64,000 nucleotides of DNA, from assembly GCA_030017715.1 (NCBI GenBank), contig JASEIU010000006.1, positions 45,495 through 109,494 of the forward strand, given 5' to 3'. The notes beneath the pieces were generated by a model that worked only from the letters and a program-made list of their open reading frames with translations, was not told the origin of the DNA and made no database searches. Below are positions 39,708-48,710 of this stretch, piece after piece. The DNA is from Candidatus Saccharicenans sp. GTDB lineage: Bacteria; Acidobacteriota; Aminicenantia; Aminicenantales; Saccharicenantaceae. How positions within the stretch are numbered: position 1 is the stretch's first letter; the number at the start of each line of letters is the position of its first letter. The position numbers and the translations under genes are program-made.

Positions 39708-40540
39708 AACCTTCGCCTGTCAGGAGCAGTTCTTTTAAGAGAGCCGTTGTTCTGTCGGTCTTTTTCCACGTGGTCCTGTTCGCTCTGATCGCCTTTTCCA
39801 ATCAACTGGCCGGTCCTAAAAAAGCCGGGATGGTTCATTATGTTAACCTGAATTTCGTCGGCCTGCCCGGAGGAGGAGGCGGCGGGGGCGGCGGAAGCGG
39901 CCCCGGTCCCGCGGGCCAGAAACGCGAGCCGGCGGCTCCGGCGGCTCAAAAAGAAACCATGAAAGAGCTGACCGTTCCCCGGAACACTCAGGCCGCGGCT
40001 GAATCCTCGTTGCGCCATCCGGTCGAAAAAGCCAGGCCGGCCGTCAAGAAGCCCGCCCCGGCCAGAAAGACTGAAATTTCGGCACCTCAACCCGGAGCCG
40101 TGGACACAGCCGGCAAGGGAACTGAGGCCGGCCAGGCAGGTGGAACAGGAAGCGGCGGGGGCGGTAGCGGGGGCACAGGTCTCCGGATCGGCGTGGGGGA
40201 AGGACCGGGCGGTTTCGGCGGCGGCTACGGCGATCCGCTGGGAACTTCTTCCTTTCCCTTCACCTACTATCTCCAGATTATAATCGACCGGGTGTCTTCC
40301 AACTGGTTTACGGCCACCAACAATCTCGATTACAGCGGAGAATATCAATCGGTGGTCTATTTTAAGATTCTTCGCAACGGACAGGTCGCCGACCTGAAGA
40401 TAGAACAACCCTCGGAACTTCCGGCCCTGGACCTGACGGCCAGGCGGGCGGTGGAGCTGGCCGCTCCATTCCCCCCGCTGCCGAGGGGATTTGAGAACGA
40501 CTACCTGGTCGTCCATCTTATTTTCGAGCGGAGCAAATGA
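39704..40540 (+). CDS. tolA: TolA/TonB-like energy transducer
   Basis: 278 residues: a short cytoplasmic head, one membrane helix (residues 14-32), a glycine- and proline/alanine-rich linker (residues 52-180, including runs of Gly), and a C-terminal TonB/TolA fold (residues 185-278, [40 protein letters not shown]). The linker lacks the long helical domain of E. coli TolA. It reaches through the periplasm to Pal/TolB or the outer membrane. Low-complexity repeats may vary between strains. Confidence 0.88.
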   Translation: MKPSPVRSSSFKRAVVLSVFFHVVLFALIAFSNQLAGPKKAGMVHYVNLNFVGLPGGGGGGGGGSGPGPAGQKREPAAPAAQKETMKELTVPRNTQAAAESSLRHPVEKARPAVKKPAPARKTEISAPQPGAVDTAGKGTEAGQAGGTGSGGGGSGGTGLRIGVGEGPGGFGGGYGDPLGTSSFPFTYYLQIIIDRVSSNWFTATNNLDYSGEYQSVVYFKILRNGQVADLKIEQPSELPALDLTARRAVELAAPFPPLPRGFENDYLVVHLIFERSK

Positions 40541-41823
40541 AAAAATCAGTCCTCTTGATTCTCTTTTTCATCGTTCTGGCTGCCGGCGGGTCAATCCTGT
40601 TCCCGCAGCAGGAAATCGTTCTGACCATCAGGGAAGGGGTGCCGGCAATTTCTTTAGCCCTGCCGCCTTTTATCTCTGATTCCGCTTCGGACGAAGCCCG
40701 GGAGGCGGCCGAGACCATCCACCAGGTTCTGACGGATGACCTGCGTTACAGCCGGGTATTCTCGCTGGTGCCACGGGAGCATCTGAATTACATCCGCCCG
40801 CTGAATCCCAAGGAAATATTTTTTAAGGATTGGGAATCGATTCAGGCCAGAATCCTGGTGGCGGGCGAGGTCAGCCAGTCCCAGAACCGGATATTTTTTG
40901 AGGTTAAAATCTACGACGTCAAAAGCGAAAGAATGATTCTGGGGAAGCGTTACCAGGCTGAACCTTCGGTTTTCCGCCTGGTAGCTCACCGGGTGGCCGA
41001 CGAGCTGATGAAACTTTACGGAGAAAAGCCTTATTTCACCACCAAGATCGTCTTTGTCTCCAACCGCGACGGCAACGACGAGCTGTATATGATGGATTAT
41101 GACGGGGCCAACCAGACCAGACTTACCTTCAATAAGTGGCGTGATTACATGCCGGCCTGGTCGCCCGACCAGAGGGCCATTGTTTTCACCTCTTATAGGG
41201 CCGCAAATCCCGACCTCTATATCCTCTATCCTTACGAAGGCAAACTGACCCCGGTTTCCACTAAGGGCACCAATTTTTCCGGAGCTTTCTCCCCCGACGG
41301 GAAAAGGCTGGCTTTCTGCTCCACCCGGGACGGCAATTCCGAAATCTATGTGGCTAATGCCGACGGGAGCAATATCCGGAGAATCACCTTTAACAGCGCC
41401 ATCGACACCGCCCCCAGCTGGTCGCCGACCGGACGGGAAATCGCTTTCACCTCCGACCGAACCGGCACTCCCCAGATTTACATCATGGATGCCGAAGGCG
41501 GCAACGTCCGCAAGGTCAGTTTCGGCGGCAATTACCTTGATGCCCCGGCCTGGTCTCCGGACGGCGAAAGAATCGCCTTTGTCTCAAGAGTGGACAATTT
41601 TTTTGACATTTACATTCTCAACCTGAAAACCAACAAGATTACCAAGCTGACCGAAACCAGGGCCCGGAACGAATCCCCCAGCTGGTCGCCCGACGGACGG
41701 CATGTCATTTTCTCTTCCAACCTGTCGGGCAGCATTCAAATCTATTCCGTTGACTACGACGCCAGCAACCTGCGCTGCCTGACTTCCAGGGGAGAAAACA
41801 AGCTGGCCCACTGGACCAATTGA
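40537..41823 (+). CDS. tolB: Periplasmic protein TolB
   Basis: 428 residues: signal peptide ([18 protein letters not shown]), an N-terminal alpha/beta domain (residues 25-160) and a C-terminal six-bladed beta-propeller of WD40-like PD40 units. Blades are marked by repeated AWSPDQ, AFSPDGK, SWSPTGR, AWSPDGE and SWSPDGR motifs spaced about 43 residues apart. It shuttles between Pal and TolA during division. ATGA overlap with tolA. Confidence 0.96.
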   Translation: MKKSVLLILFFIVLAAGGSILFPQQEIVLTIREGVPAISLALPPFISDSASDEAREAAETIHQVLTDDLRYSRVFSLVPREHLNYIRPLNPKEIFFKDWESIQARILVAGEVSQSQNRIFFEVKIYDVKSERMILGKRYQAEPSVFRLVAHRVADELMKLYGEKPYFTTKIVFVSNRDGNDELYMMDYDGANQTRLTFNKWRDYMPAWSPDQRAIVFTSYRAANPDLYILYPYEGKLTPVSTKGTNFSGAFSPDGKRLAFCSTRDGNSEIYVANADGSNIRRITFNSAIDTAPSWSPTGREIAFTSDRTGTPQIYIMDAEGGNVRKVSFGGNYLDAPAWSPDGERIAFVSRVDNFFDIYILNLKTNKITKLTETRARNESPSWSPDGRHVIFSSNLSGSIQIYSVDYDASNLRCLTSRGENKLAHWTN

Positions 41824-41836
41824 GCCCCTGGTTCTG

Positions 41837-41865
41837 TTGACAGCTTGAAGGCTTCATTGTATAAA
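41837..41865 (+). promoter_or_regulatory. Internal promoter in front of pal
   Basis: Perfect TTGACA (41837-41842), 17-nt spacer, TATAAA (41860-41865). It gives a leader of about 46 nt with AAGGAGGAG before the pal ATG. pal-cpoB-ssb can therefore be transcribed apart from tolQRAB. Confidence 0.65.
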
Positions 41866-41917
41866 TTGAATGGCTCCAGGCTCTGGCCTTTGAGCTATAA
41901 TCCGACAAGGAGGAGTT

Positions 41918-42469
41918 ATGAAGAAATATCTGGTGCTTTTTTTGACGGTAATTCTGGTTTTATCCTTCGCCTCATCCTGTAAGAAGAAGGCCAAAGAGGT
42001 GCCGCCTCCGCCGCCCCCGCAGGCGCTGGAGCAACCGCGGGTGGAAAAGGTGGAAGAGCCGGTCCTTAAGGAGCCTATCCTGACCGAAGAAGAAATCTTC
42101 ATGAAGAAGACTCTGGAAGAAATCAACCAGGAGAAACCGCTGGCTATGATCCATTTTGATTATGACAAGTACAACATCCGGCCCGATGCCGCTTCGGTGC
42201 TGGAAGCCAACGCCGGCTGGCTGAAAAAATACCAGACCGCTAAAGTCTTAATTGAAGGCCATTGCGACGAAAGAGGAACCGAAGAGTACAACCTGGCTCT
42301 GGGCGAGAAAAGGGCCAAAAGCACCATGGATTATCTGGTTAGCCTCGGGATTTCGCCCGACAGGCTGAGAATCATATCTTACGGCAAGAGTCAGCCTCTG
42401 GACCCCGGTCACGACGAAACGGCCTGGGCCAAGAACAGGAGAGCTCAATTCCTTATCATCGAGAAATAA
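41918..42469 (+). CDS. pal: Peptidoglycan-associated lipoprotein Pal
   Basis: 183 residues. Lipoprotein signal with Cys21 (SFASSC), a proline-rich and acidic linker, then an OmpA-like domain (residues 75-183) with IHFDYDKYNIRPDA, EGHCDERGTEEYNLALGEKR and ISYGKSQP. This domain binds the diaminopimelate of peptidoglycan. It holds the outer membrane to the wall and is moved to the septum by the Tol system. A strong AGGAGGAG precedes the ATG. Confidence 0.96.
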   Translation: MKKYLVLFLTVILVLSFASSCKKKAKEVPPPPPPQALEQPRVEKVEEPVLKEPILTEEEIFMKKTLEEINQEKPLAMIHFDYDKYNIRPDAASVLEANAGWLKKYQTAKVLIEGHCDERGTEEYNLALGEKRAKSTMDYLVSLGISPDRLRIISYGKSQPLDPGHDETAWAKNRRAQFLIIEK

Positions 42470-42470
42470 A

Positions 42471-43325
42471 TTGTTAAAAAACCCGGGAATTAATCTTTCT
42501 CTCGTTTGCGGTCTGCTGCTGGGGTTAATTTTATTTTCCGCGGCCGCCGGTCAGACGAAAAAGACTTATGAGTTGATGTATGAAGATATTCAAGCCCTCA
42601 AGCTGCAGGTCCAGGAACTGACCGCCCTGCTCAAGAAGAACCAGGCCGACCTTCAGGAGCTTAAAGATCAGGTCAAACTGCTGGGAGACCTGATAAGGAA
42701 AACGCAGGCCGAGCAGGCTTCTCTGAAAGATGATTTTCGCAACATTCCAGTACAGTTCCAGCTTCTGAGCAGCAAGCTGGAGGAGGTTCAGTTCCAGACG
42801 GCCATCCTGAACGATATCCTCCAGGCCATCCAGAACCTGACCCCCCCGGCCAGAACAGACGAAAAAGCGGCCAGGAGCGGCAAACCTAAGACGGCCGGGG
42901 GAGAGCCGCAACCGGCCGAAACCAGGAAGCCGGCCGTGGTCAACATCCCGGCCCAGGAAATGTACAACAACGCTTACGGCGACTACCTGAAAGGTAACTA
43001 TTCGCTGGCCATCGACAGCTTCAAACTCTTTCTGCAACAATATCCCAATACTCCGCTGTCAGACAACGCCCTCTACTGGATCGGAGAGTGTTATTACAGC
43101 CAGGAACAGTACCAGGAAGCCGTTGACGCTTTTAACGAGTTGCTGATCAGCTATCCGGCCGGGGACAAAGTGCCGGCCGCTTACTTGAAGAAAGGCATGA
43201 GTCTGGTTCAGCTGGGCCGGAAGGACGAGGCTCTGGCCACCTTCAAACTGCTGACGGCCAAGTATCCGACGCAGGAGGAAGCGAGACTGGCCCAGCAAAG
43301 AATTAATGAACTGGTGAACAAATGA
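42471..43325 (+). CDS. cpoB: Cell division coordinator CpoB/YbgF
   Basis: 284 residues: signal peptide, a coiled coil (residues 33-115, heptads of LKLQVQELTALLKK type), a proline/lysine linker and three TPR-like repeats (residues 160-283, NAYGDYLKGNYSLAIDSF, NALYWIGECYYSQEQYQEAV). In E. coli CpoB links Tol movement to septal wall synthesis. The start is TTG one nt after the pal stop. Confidence 0.93.
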   Translation: MLKNPGINLSLVCGLLLGLILFSAAAGQTKKTYELMYEDIQALKLQVQELTALLKKNQADLQELKDQVKLLGDLIRKTQAEQASLKDDFRNIPVQFQLLSSKLEEVQFQTAILNDILQAIQNLTPPARTDEKAARSGKPKTAGGEPQPAETRKPAVVNIPAQEMYNNAYGDYLKGNYSLAIDSFKLFLQQYPNTPLSDNALYWIGECYYSQEQYQEAVDAFNELLISYPAGDKVPAAYLKKGMSLVQLGRKDEALATFKLLTAKYPTQEEARLAQQRINELVNK

Positions 43326-43795
43326 GAGACCGAAACAGTTTGAACAGAGTAATTCTGGTGGGCAACCTGGTAAAAAAACCGGAAATCCGGCACATCCCCT
43401 CGGGTCGGGCCGTGGCCAGATTCCAGGTGGCCACTAACGAACAGATTTATAACCGCGACACCAGACAATCCACCGACCGGACCGAATTTCACCGCATCGT
43501 GGCCTGGGGACAGCTAGCCGAGTTCTGCGACCGATTCCTGGAGGCCGGGCGGCAGGTCATGGTGGAAGGCAGGCTGCGCTGGCGCTCCTGGGAAGACCGT
43601 GACGGCAACCGCCGCAACAGCACCGAGGTGGAAGCAATCAACATCGTCCCCCTGGGGAAGAGAGTGCCTCCCCAGGCGGAAGCTCAGGTCGAGGCTGGCA
43701 GAGCTGAAGAATTTCCGGAAATTTCCGAGCCGGCTGCCGAGGAATTCCCCGATGAGCCCCCCTCGACCGAAGGGGACGACGAAATTCCGTTTTAA
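43322..43795 (+). CDS. ssb: Single-stranded DNA-binding protein
   Basis: 157 residues. The OB-fold covers residues 5-108 (LNRVILVGNLVKKPEIRH, TEFHRIVAWGQLAEFC), followed by an acidic tail ending DDEIPF, the contact site for repair and replication proteins. It overlaps cpoB (ATGA), an unusual place for ssb, as it ties SSB supply to an envelope operon. Confidence 0.95.
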   Translation: MRDRNSLNRVILVGNLVKKPEIRHIPSGRAVARFQVATNEQIYNRDTRQSTDRTEFHRIVAWGQLAEFCDRFLEAGRQVMVEGRLRWRSWEDRDGNRRNSTEVEAINIVPLGKRVPPQAEAQVEAGRAEEFPEISEPAAEEFPDEPPSTEGDDEIPF

Positions 43796-43821
43796 TCCTG
43801 AGGCCAGACCGGAGAGGTTCT

Positions 43822-44199
43822 GTGACTGAGATTCCAGAAGACGAAAAAGTACGCCGCCTGATTTACGAGGAACAGCGGCCCTGGGGAAAGTTCCGCAGTT
43901 ATCCCCACAACCTGGCCTCCAGCCTGAAAATCATCACCGTCAACCCTGGAGGTCTGCTGTCTCTTCAATATCACCGCCGGCGCAACGAGTACTGGGTGAT
44001 TCTGGATGCCGGTCTGGAAATAACCCTGGGAGAAAAGACCTGGCAGCCGCGGCCGGGCGAGGAAATATTCATTCCGGCCGGGACTCCCCACCGCCTGAAA
44101 GGACTCGGCCCCGCCCCGGCCCGGGTAATGGAGCTGTGGCTGGGCAATTCGGGCGAAGACGACATCGTCCGGCTGGAAGACATTTACGGCCGGGATTAA
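43822..44199 (+). CDS. Mannose-6-phosphate isomerase-like cupin protein
   Basis: 125 residues, a single cupin. The segments RPWGKFRSY, LSLQYHRRRNEYWVIL and FIPAGTPHRL correspond to the C-terminal isomerase part of type II phosphomannose isomerase/GDP-mannose pyrophosphorylase. The metal ligands H-x-RRxEY..H fit. Stand-alone versions occur, but activity is unproven. GTG start with GGAGAGG upstream. Convergent with ptsI (2-nt gap). Confidence 0.82.
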   Translation: MTEIPEDEKVRRLIYEEQRPWGKFRSYPHNLASSLKIITVNPGGLLSLQYHRRRNEYWVILDAGLEITLGEKTWQPRPGEEIFIPAGTPHRLKGLGPAPARVMELWLGNSGEDDIVRLEDIYGRD

Positions 44200-44201
44200 A
44201 A

Positions 44202-45968
44202 TCAGCTTATAATCTGGCTCATCAAAAAAGCTTCCGGGTGCCGGCGCAAAACCGCCTCAATCATGAATTCCTCTATTTCTCTGGCTGTCTTCAGCTTCTG
44301 AGCCTCGGCCACGGCTTCTTCGGCAGTTTTCAATTCCACCGCCCTCAGGGCTTTTTTAACCTTGGGAATAAAAATCGGGTTCATGCTGAAGGTACGCAAG
44401 CCCATGCCCAGCAGCATGATGGCCGACAGCGGGTCGGCCGCCATCTCGCCGCAGACGGTCACTTCCTTGCCCTCGCGGTTGACAGCCTTGATGACCCGGT
44501 CCAGCAACCTGAGGACAGCCGGGTGATGCGGCTTGAAAAGGTAGGAAACAGATTCGTTTCCCCTGTCGACCGCCAGGTAATACTGGATCAGGTCGTTGGT
44601 TCCAATGCTGACGTAATCAACTTCTTTGATGATGCTTTCGATCAGCACCGCCGCCGCCGGGACCTCGATCATCACCCCGACCGGAATGTTTTCGTCAAAG
44701 GGAATTTTCTTGCCTCTTAATTCAGCCTTCAGTTCCTCGACGATATGCTTTAGCTCGATGACCTCTTCCACTTCGGTGACCATGGGCACCATCAACCGAA
44801 CGTTCTTTCTGACACTGGCCTTCAGGATGGCCCTGAGCTGGGTGCGGAAAAGCTCCCGATTTTTCAGGGAAAAGCGAATGGCCCTCAAGCCCAGGGCCGG
44901 GTTGGGTTCTTTTTCGATGTTGAGCTGGGGCAGGCTTTTCTCTCCGCCGATATCGATGGTCCTGATGTAGACCGGACGGGGATGGGTGCTGCCGGCCATC
45001 TTCTGGTAGATGGCCAGGTGGTCTTCCTCCGAGGGCAGGCTGGGTCTCTGCAAATAGATAAACTCCGACCGGAACAGACCGATTCCTTCGGCTCCGTAAG
45101 AAAAGGCGGCCTCCACCTCTTCCGGCAGCTCAATGTTGGCCAGAGGCCTGAACCTGACCCCGTCCAGGGTTTCCGGCTTGAGTTTGGCAACCTTCTTGAG
45201 CTCTCGCTGATAGACTTCGTATCTCTCTTTCTTGCTCTGGAACTCCCTCCGCACGGCGGGGGTCGGATTGATGATGACCTCGCCGTCGGTCCCGTCAACG
45301 ATGATAAAATCTCCGCTCTTTACCTGCAGGCTGATATCATGCAGGCCGACCACGGCCGGGATGCCCAGCGACCTGGCCAGGATGGCGGTATGCGATGTCT
45401 GCCCGCCCATGTCCAGGGCAATCCCGATAATCTTTCGGCGGCTGATATTCAGAGCCACCTCAGAGGGCAGCAATTCGTGCGCCACCAGGACCGTGGGTTT
45501 GCCCGGGTCCTCTTTTTTATCTTTCTTCTTTTCCAGGTTCCGGTAGATTCTGGCCAGGACGTCTGACAGGTCGGTTTTTCTCTGCTGGAAATACTCGTCG
45601 CTCAGGGAATCAAACAGAGCCTGAAAGTGAGTGTTGACCCGGGAAATCGCCCATTCCGACCTGACCTTCTCTTCCCGGATGATTTTTTCCAGGTGGCCGA
45701 CGAGCATCTGGTCGTCAAGAATCATCAGGTGGGCATCAAAGATGAAGGCCTGCTCGTCGCCGATTCTCTCCCGCACATGCTCCTTCAGTTCGGTCAGTTC
45801 CTGTCTGGTCCGGTCCAGGGCCCGCCACAGCCTCTTGAGCTCTTCTTCCACCTGGCGCTCGGGTATGGATTCCCGCCTGGAGGTAAAAACCACCCGTTCC
45901 GACAGAGAGGCCTCGCCCATGGCAATACCGGGCGAAACCCCGAGACCTCGCAAGCGGATAATTTCCAT
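44202..45968 (-). CDS. ptsI: PTS Enzyme I (phosphoenolpyruvate-protein phosphotransferase)
   Basis: 588 residues from the ATG one nt after the ptsH stop. The N-terminal HPr-binding and phosphohistidine domain has GGQTSHTAILARSLGIPAVV (active His in GGQTSHTAI). The C-terminal PEP-binding barrel has GIGLFRSEF, MVPMVTEVEEV, VGVMIEVPAAA and the conserved Cys in VTVCGEMAADP. It moves phosphate from PEP to HPr. A start 13 codons upstream inside ptsH is possible. It is the last gene of the recJ...ptsI run. Confidence 0.97.
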   Translation of the reverse strand: MEIIRLRGLGVSPGIAMGEASLSERVVFTSRRESIPERQVEEELKRLWRALDRTRQELTELKEHVRERIGDEQAFIFDAHLMILDDQMLVGHLEKIIREEKVRSEWAISRVNTHFQALFDSLSDEYFQQRKTDLSDVLARIYRNLEKKKDKKEDPGKPTVLVAHELLPSEVALNISRRKIIGIALDMGGQTSHTAILARSLGIPAVVGLHDISLQVKSGDFIIVDGTDGEVIINPTPAVRREFQSKKERYEVYQRELKKVAKLKPETLDGVRFRPLANIELPEEVEAAFSYGAEGIGLFRSEFIYLQRPSLPSEEDHLAIYQKMAGSTHPRPVYIRTIDIGGEKSLPQLNIEKEPNPALGLRAIRFSLKNRELFRTQLRAILKASVRKNVRLMVPMVTEVEEVIELKHIVEELKAELRGKKIPFDENIPVGVMIEVPAAAVLIESIIKEVDYVSIGTNDLIQYYLAVDRGNESVSYLFKPHHPAVLRLLDRVIKAVNREGKEVTVCGEMAADPLSAIMLLGMGLRTFSMNPIFIPKVKKALRAVELKTAEEAVAEAQKLKTAREIEEFMIEAVLRRHPEAFLMSQIIS

Positions 45969-45969
45969 T

Positions 45970-46239
45970 CTATTCTTCTTCGCCAAACCTGTTGTTGATG
46001 AGCTCACACAGAGCCTTCATGGCCTGAGCCTCGTCGCGGCCGTTGACCACCAGCCTGATCGGTGTTCCCTGGGAGGCAGCCAGGGTCAGGATGCCCAGGA
46101 TGCTCTTGCCATCCACCTCATTGCTGTCTTTGATGATCTTTACCGAGGCGATGTAACGATTGGCCAGGTTGACGAACTTGACGGCCGCCCTGGCGTGCAG
46201 GCCCAGTTTATTTTTTATGACGATCTTCTTTTCAATCAT
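45970..46239 (-). CDS. ptsH: Phosphocarrier protein HPr
   Basis: 89 residues. His15 (LGLHARAA) takes phosphate from EI and Ser46 (GKSILGILTLAA) is the site for HPr kinase. Having both residues fits the hprK gene four genes upstream. It passes phosphate to the EIIA proteins. Short spacings on both sides. Confidence 0.97.
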   Translation of the reverse strand: MIEKKIVIKNKLGLHARAAVKFVNLANRYIASVKIIKDSNEVDGKSILGILTLAASQGTPIRLVVNGRDEAQAMKALCELINNRFGEEE

Positions 46240-46251
46240 AGCCGTTCGCTT

Positions 46252-46659
46252 CTATTTTGACCTGGAATCCAGAAGGGCGCTGGCCAGATGGATGTTCTTC
46301 TTACCCTGCTCGGCCACCTTCTTAGCCACATCTTTCAGGTTGTTGCTCCGTTGCAGGGAAACGAACTTGATCAGCATCGGAAGATTAACTCCAGTTATGA
46401 TTTCAATCCTGTTTTCAGCCAGAAAGCTGAAACTCAGGTTGGAAGGAGTGCCGCCAAACATGTCGGTAAAGATGATCACGCCGTTCTTCTGGTCGACCTT
46501 CTTCAGGCTCTGACTGATTTTCTTCTTGGATTCTTCCACATCATCATACCAGCCGATGGAGATGGGCTCAATGTTCGGAGCTTCTCCCAGAATGATGGTC
46601 AGGGCATTGAGCAGCTCTTCGGCCAGCCGCCCGTGGGACACTATCACTCCGCCGATCAT
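46252..46659 (-). CDS. Mannose-family PTS EIIA protein
   Basis: 135 residues from ATG 46659, where family proteins usually start; a TTG at 46677 with AGGAAATT nearby is an alternative. The active His lies in VIVSHGRLAEEL, and IIFTDMFGGTPSNLSFSFLA is the conserved loop. There is no EIIB, EIIC or EIID gene alongside, so it is likely a regulatory output of the phosphorelay rather than part of a sugar transporter. This last point is inference. Confidence 0.9.
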   Translation of the reverse strand: MIGGVIVSHGRLAEELLNALTIILGEAPNIEPISIGWYDDVEESKKKISQSLKKVDQKNGVIIFTDMFGGTPSNLSFSFLAENRIEIITGVNLPMLIKFVSLQRSNNLKDVAKKVAEQGKKNIHLASALLDSRSK

Positions 46660-46707
46660 GAACACCGCCCGGCTCAAAATTTCCTGTATATTTTAACTGA
46701 TTCGGCC

Positions 46708-47571
46708 CTACTTATAAATATCACGGTGAATTATTTTTACGGCCAATTTTCTGGCTTTCAGGTGCTCCTTCAGGGCTTCGGCAATGACCACCGAGCGGTG
46801 CCGGCCGCCGGTGCAGCCCACTGAAATGGTCAGGCTGCTCTTGCCTTCCTTTACGAATCCGGGCAGAAGGTAGTCAACGAAATCAAAGAGCTTTTTCAAA
46901 AAGGTTCTGGTTTCATCCGAGTTCAGGACAAAGCCCTGGACCTTTTTGCTGCGGCCGTCGAGCCGGCGCAGGCTGTCCAGGTAAAAGGGATTGGGCAGAA
47001 ACCTGGTATCGAAAACCAGGTCGGAATCCAGCGGCAATCCGTTTTTATAACCGAAGCTGATCAAATGGACCTGAAGGCGGCGCTGTTTCTTTCGCACCAC
47101 CCGCTCGAACACCTGCTCCTTGAGCTGGGAGATGGTCAGCCCGGTGGTGTCGATCACCTCGTCGGCCATCTCCCTGATCGGAGCCAATTTCCTTCTCTCC
47201 AGCCTGACTCCGGCCAGGGTTGATTTGCTCCGGGCCAGAGGATGCGGGCGGCGACTTTCGCTGAACCTCTTGACCAGGGCTTCATCGGTCGCTTCCAGAA
47301 AAATGAGCAAAGGCCTGACCTTCATCTGCCTGACAATACCCGGGAATTCGGTCAGAAACTTAGGTTCCCGGATATCGACCACCATCGCCATCCGGTCGAT
47401 TTCTACCTTTTTTCTGAGCCACAGGTCGACCAGTTCAGGTATCAATTTGGCCGGCAGGTTATCAATGCAATAATAACCCATATCTTCCAGAAACCGGCTG
47501 ACCACGGTCTTGCCGGAACCGGACAGACCGGTAACCACGATAAAGTCGGTGCCCTTACGATGATTGTTCAT
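46708..47571 (-). CDS. rapZ: RapZ/YvcJ-type nucleotide-binding protein
   Basis: 287 residues from ATG 47571 (AGGAAAA upstream), overlapping hprK by 17 nt. Walker A GLSGSGKT, then DNLPAKLIPEL, FLEATDEALVKRFSESRRPHPL and the C-terminal SVGCTGGRHRSVVIAE are diagnostic. In E. coli it delivers small RNAs to RNase E to control GlmS. The targets here are unknown. It sits between hprK and EIIA(Man) in the PTS run. Confidence 0.95.
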   Translation of the reverse strand: MNNHRKGTDFIVVTGLSGSGKTVVSRFLEDMGYYCIDNLPAKLIPELVDLWLRKKVEIDRMAMVVDIREPKFLTEFPGIVRQMKVRPLLIFLEATDEALVKRFSESRRPHPLARSKSTLAGVRLERRKLAPIREMADEVIDTTGLTISQLKEQVFERVVRKKQRRLQVHLISFGYKNGLPLDSDLVFDTRFLPNPFYLDSLRRLDGRSKKVQGFVLNSDETRTFLKKLFDFVDYLLPGFVKEGKSSLTISVGCTGGRHRSVVIAEALKEHLKARKLAVKIIHRDIYK

Positions 47572-48196
47572 TTTTCCTGGCCAGTTTCCTGTCCAGCCGC
47601 CGGACGATGTCCTGGGCGGCCTCATAACCTTTTTTCCTCAGGACAAAAACCCGGCAGGCCACCTCGATCAGGGTGGCAATGTTGCGGCCGGGGGCCACCG
47701 GAATATGCAACTGGGGGACTCTCATTCCGGCCAGCTGGAAGTCTTCCGGGAATTTCAGGCCCAGCCGGTCGATTTCCATCTTCTTGTTCCATCTTTTGAG
47801 CCTGATTACCAGGTCAACCGGAGTCTCCTCCAGAATAGCTCCCGCCCCGAAAATTTCCCTGATGTTTATGATCCCCAGCCCCCTGATTTCCATGAAATTT
47901 CTGGTCAGGCGGGGAGACCGACCGTGGAGCTGCCCCTTTTCGTCTCGAAAAATCTCCACCACATCGTCGGATACGAACTTGTGCCCGCGGGCGATAAGCT
48001 CCAGCGAACTCTCACTCTTACCCACCCCGCTGTCGCCGATGATCAGAGTGCCCACCCCGAAAATTTTCATCAAACCGGCTGAAATCACCACCTGTGGAGC
48101 GGCCGCCGGACCGGGATGAGCCACAGCCGACTCAGACCCGGTCAGCCTTTTCTTCTCCCGGCCAGCAGAAGTCTTTCCAGTCATACCGGCAGCCAT
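47555..48196 (-). CDS. hprK: HPr kinase/phosphorylase, catalytic domain only
   Basis: 213 residues against about 310-330 in Firmicutes. Walker A GDSGVGKSES is at residues 54-63, whereas it lies near residue 155 in long forms, so the N-terminal domain is missing. The conserved Asp region (FVSDDVVEI) and the family signature MEIRGLGIINI remain. It phosphorylates Ser46 of HPr with ATP and reverses this. Short forms are known in some proteobacteria, where they govern regulatory PTS. Coupled to ptsN (TGATG overlap). The first 35 residues are low-complexity. Confidence 0.93.
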   Translation of the reverse strand: MAAGMTGKTSAGREKKRLTGSESAVAHPGPAAAPQVVISAGLMKIFGVGTLIIGDSGVGKSESSLELIARGHKFVSDDVVEIFRDEKGQLHGRSPRLTRNFMEIRGLGIINIREIFGAGAILEETPVDLVIRLKRWNKKMEIDRLGLKFPEDFQLAGMRVPQLHIPVAPGRNIATLIEVACRVFVLRKKGYEAAQDIVRRLDRKLARKNEQSS

Positions 48197-48660
48197 CAGG
48201 CTTTTTCTTCCTGCTCTCTTATGATTTCCATAACTTCCCGGACATCTTCCGCGGCCAGCAGCCTGGACTTCAGCTCCGGAGACTTCTTAACCAGCTGAGC
48301 GATCAGGGCCAGGATCTGGAGATTCAGGCTGGGGTCGTCCGGAGAAGTAATCAGCAGGAAAAAGACCTGGACCGGCCGCCCGTCAGGAGCCTCAAAATTG
48401 ACCCCGCCCCTGGAGATGCCCACCGTCAGGATCGGGTTCTTGATTCCTTTCGCCTTGCAGTGAGGGATGGCAATACCCTCCCCCAGGGCAGTGCTGCCCA
48501 GGGCTTCCCGCTGCAATAATTTTTCTATTATTTCTTTTTCGTGATTGATAAGTTTCTGCTTTTTCAGATGAACGGCCAGTTCGGCCAGGGCTTCATCCTT
48601 TTTCTGAGCTTTCATTTCCAGCAGAACGTTCTTTTCTTTGATGATGTTCGACAACCTCAC
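48196..48660 (-). CDS. ptsN: PTS EIIA(Ntr) regulatory protein
   Basis: 154 residues. The phosphorylated His lies in ALGEGIAIPHCKAKG; GGVNFEAPDGRPVQVFFLL is typical of the nitrogen/fructose EIIA family. There is no permease part. In E. coli it adjusts potassium transport (TrkA, KdpD) and other targets; a TrkA/TrkH pair lies in this window, though contact is not shown. GTG start with GGAGTAAG upstream. Confidence 0.95.
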   Translation of the reverse strand: MRLSNIIKEKNVLLEMKAQKKDEALAELAVHLKKQKLINHEKEIIEKLLQREALGSTALGEGIAIPHCKAKGIKNPILTVGISRGGVNFEAPDGRPVQVFFLLITSPDDPSLNLQILALIAQLVKKSPELKSRLLAAEDVREVMEIIREQEEKA

Positions 48661-48710
48661 TGCCGCTTACTCCTTTATTCAGCTTTCTTTTCCGATTATT
48701 TCCTTTTCAG

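Noticed and set aside
39868-40240. Gly-rich repeats in tolA as a frameshift or tandem-repeat artefact
   Set aside because: The frame continues cleanly into a proper TonB/TolA C-terminal domain, so it is a flexible linker.
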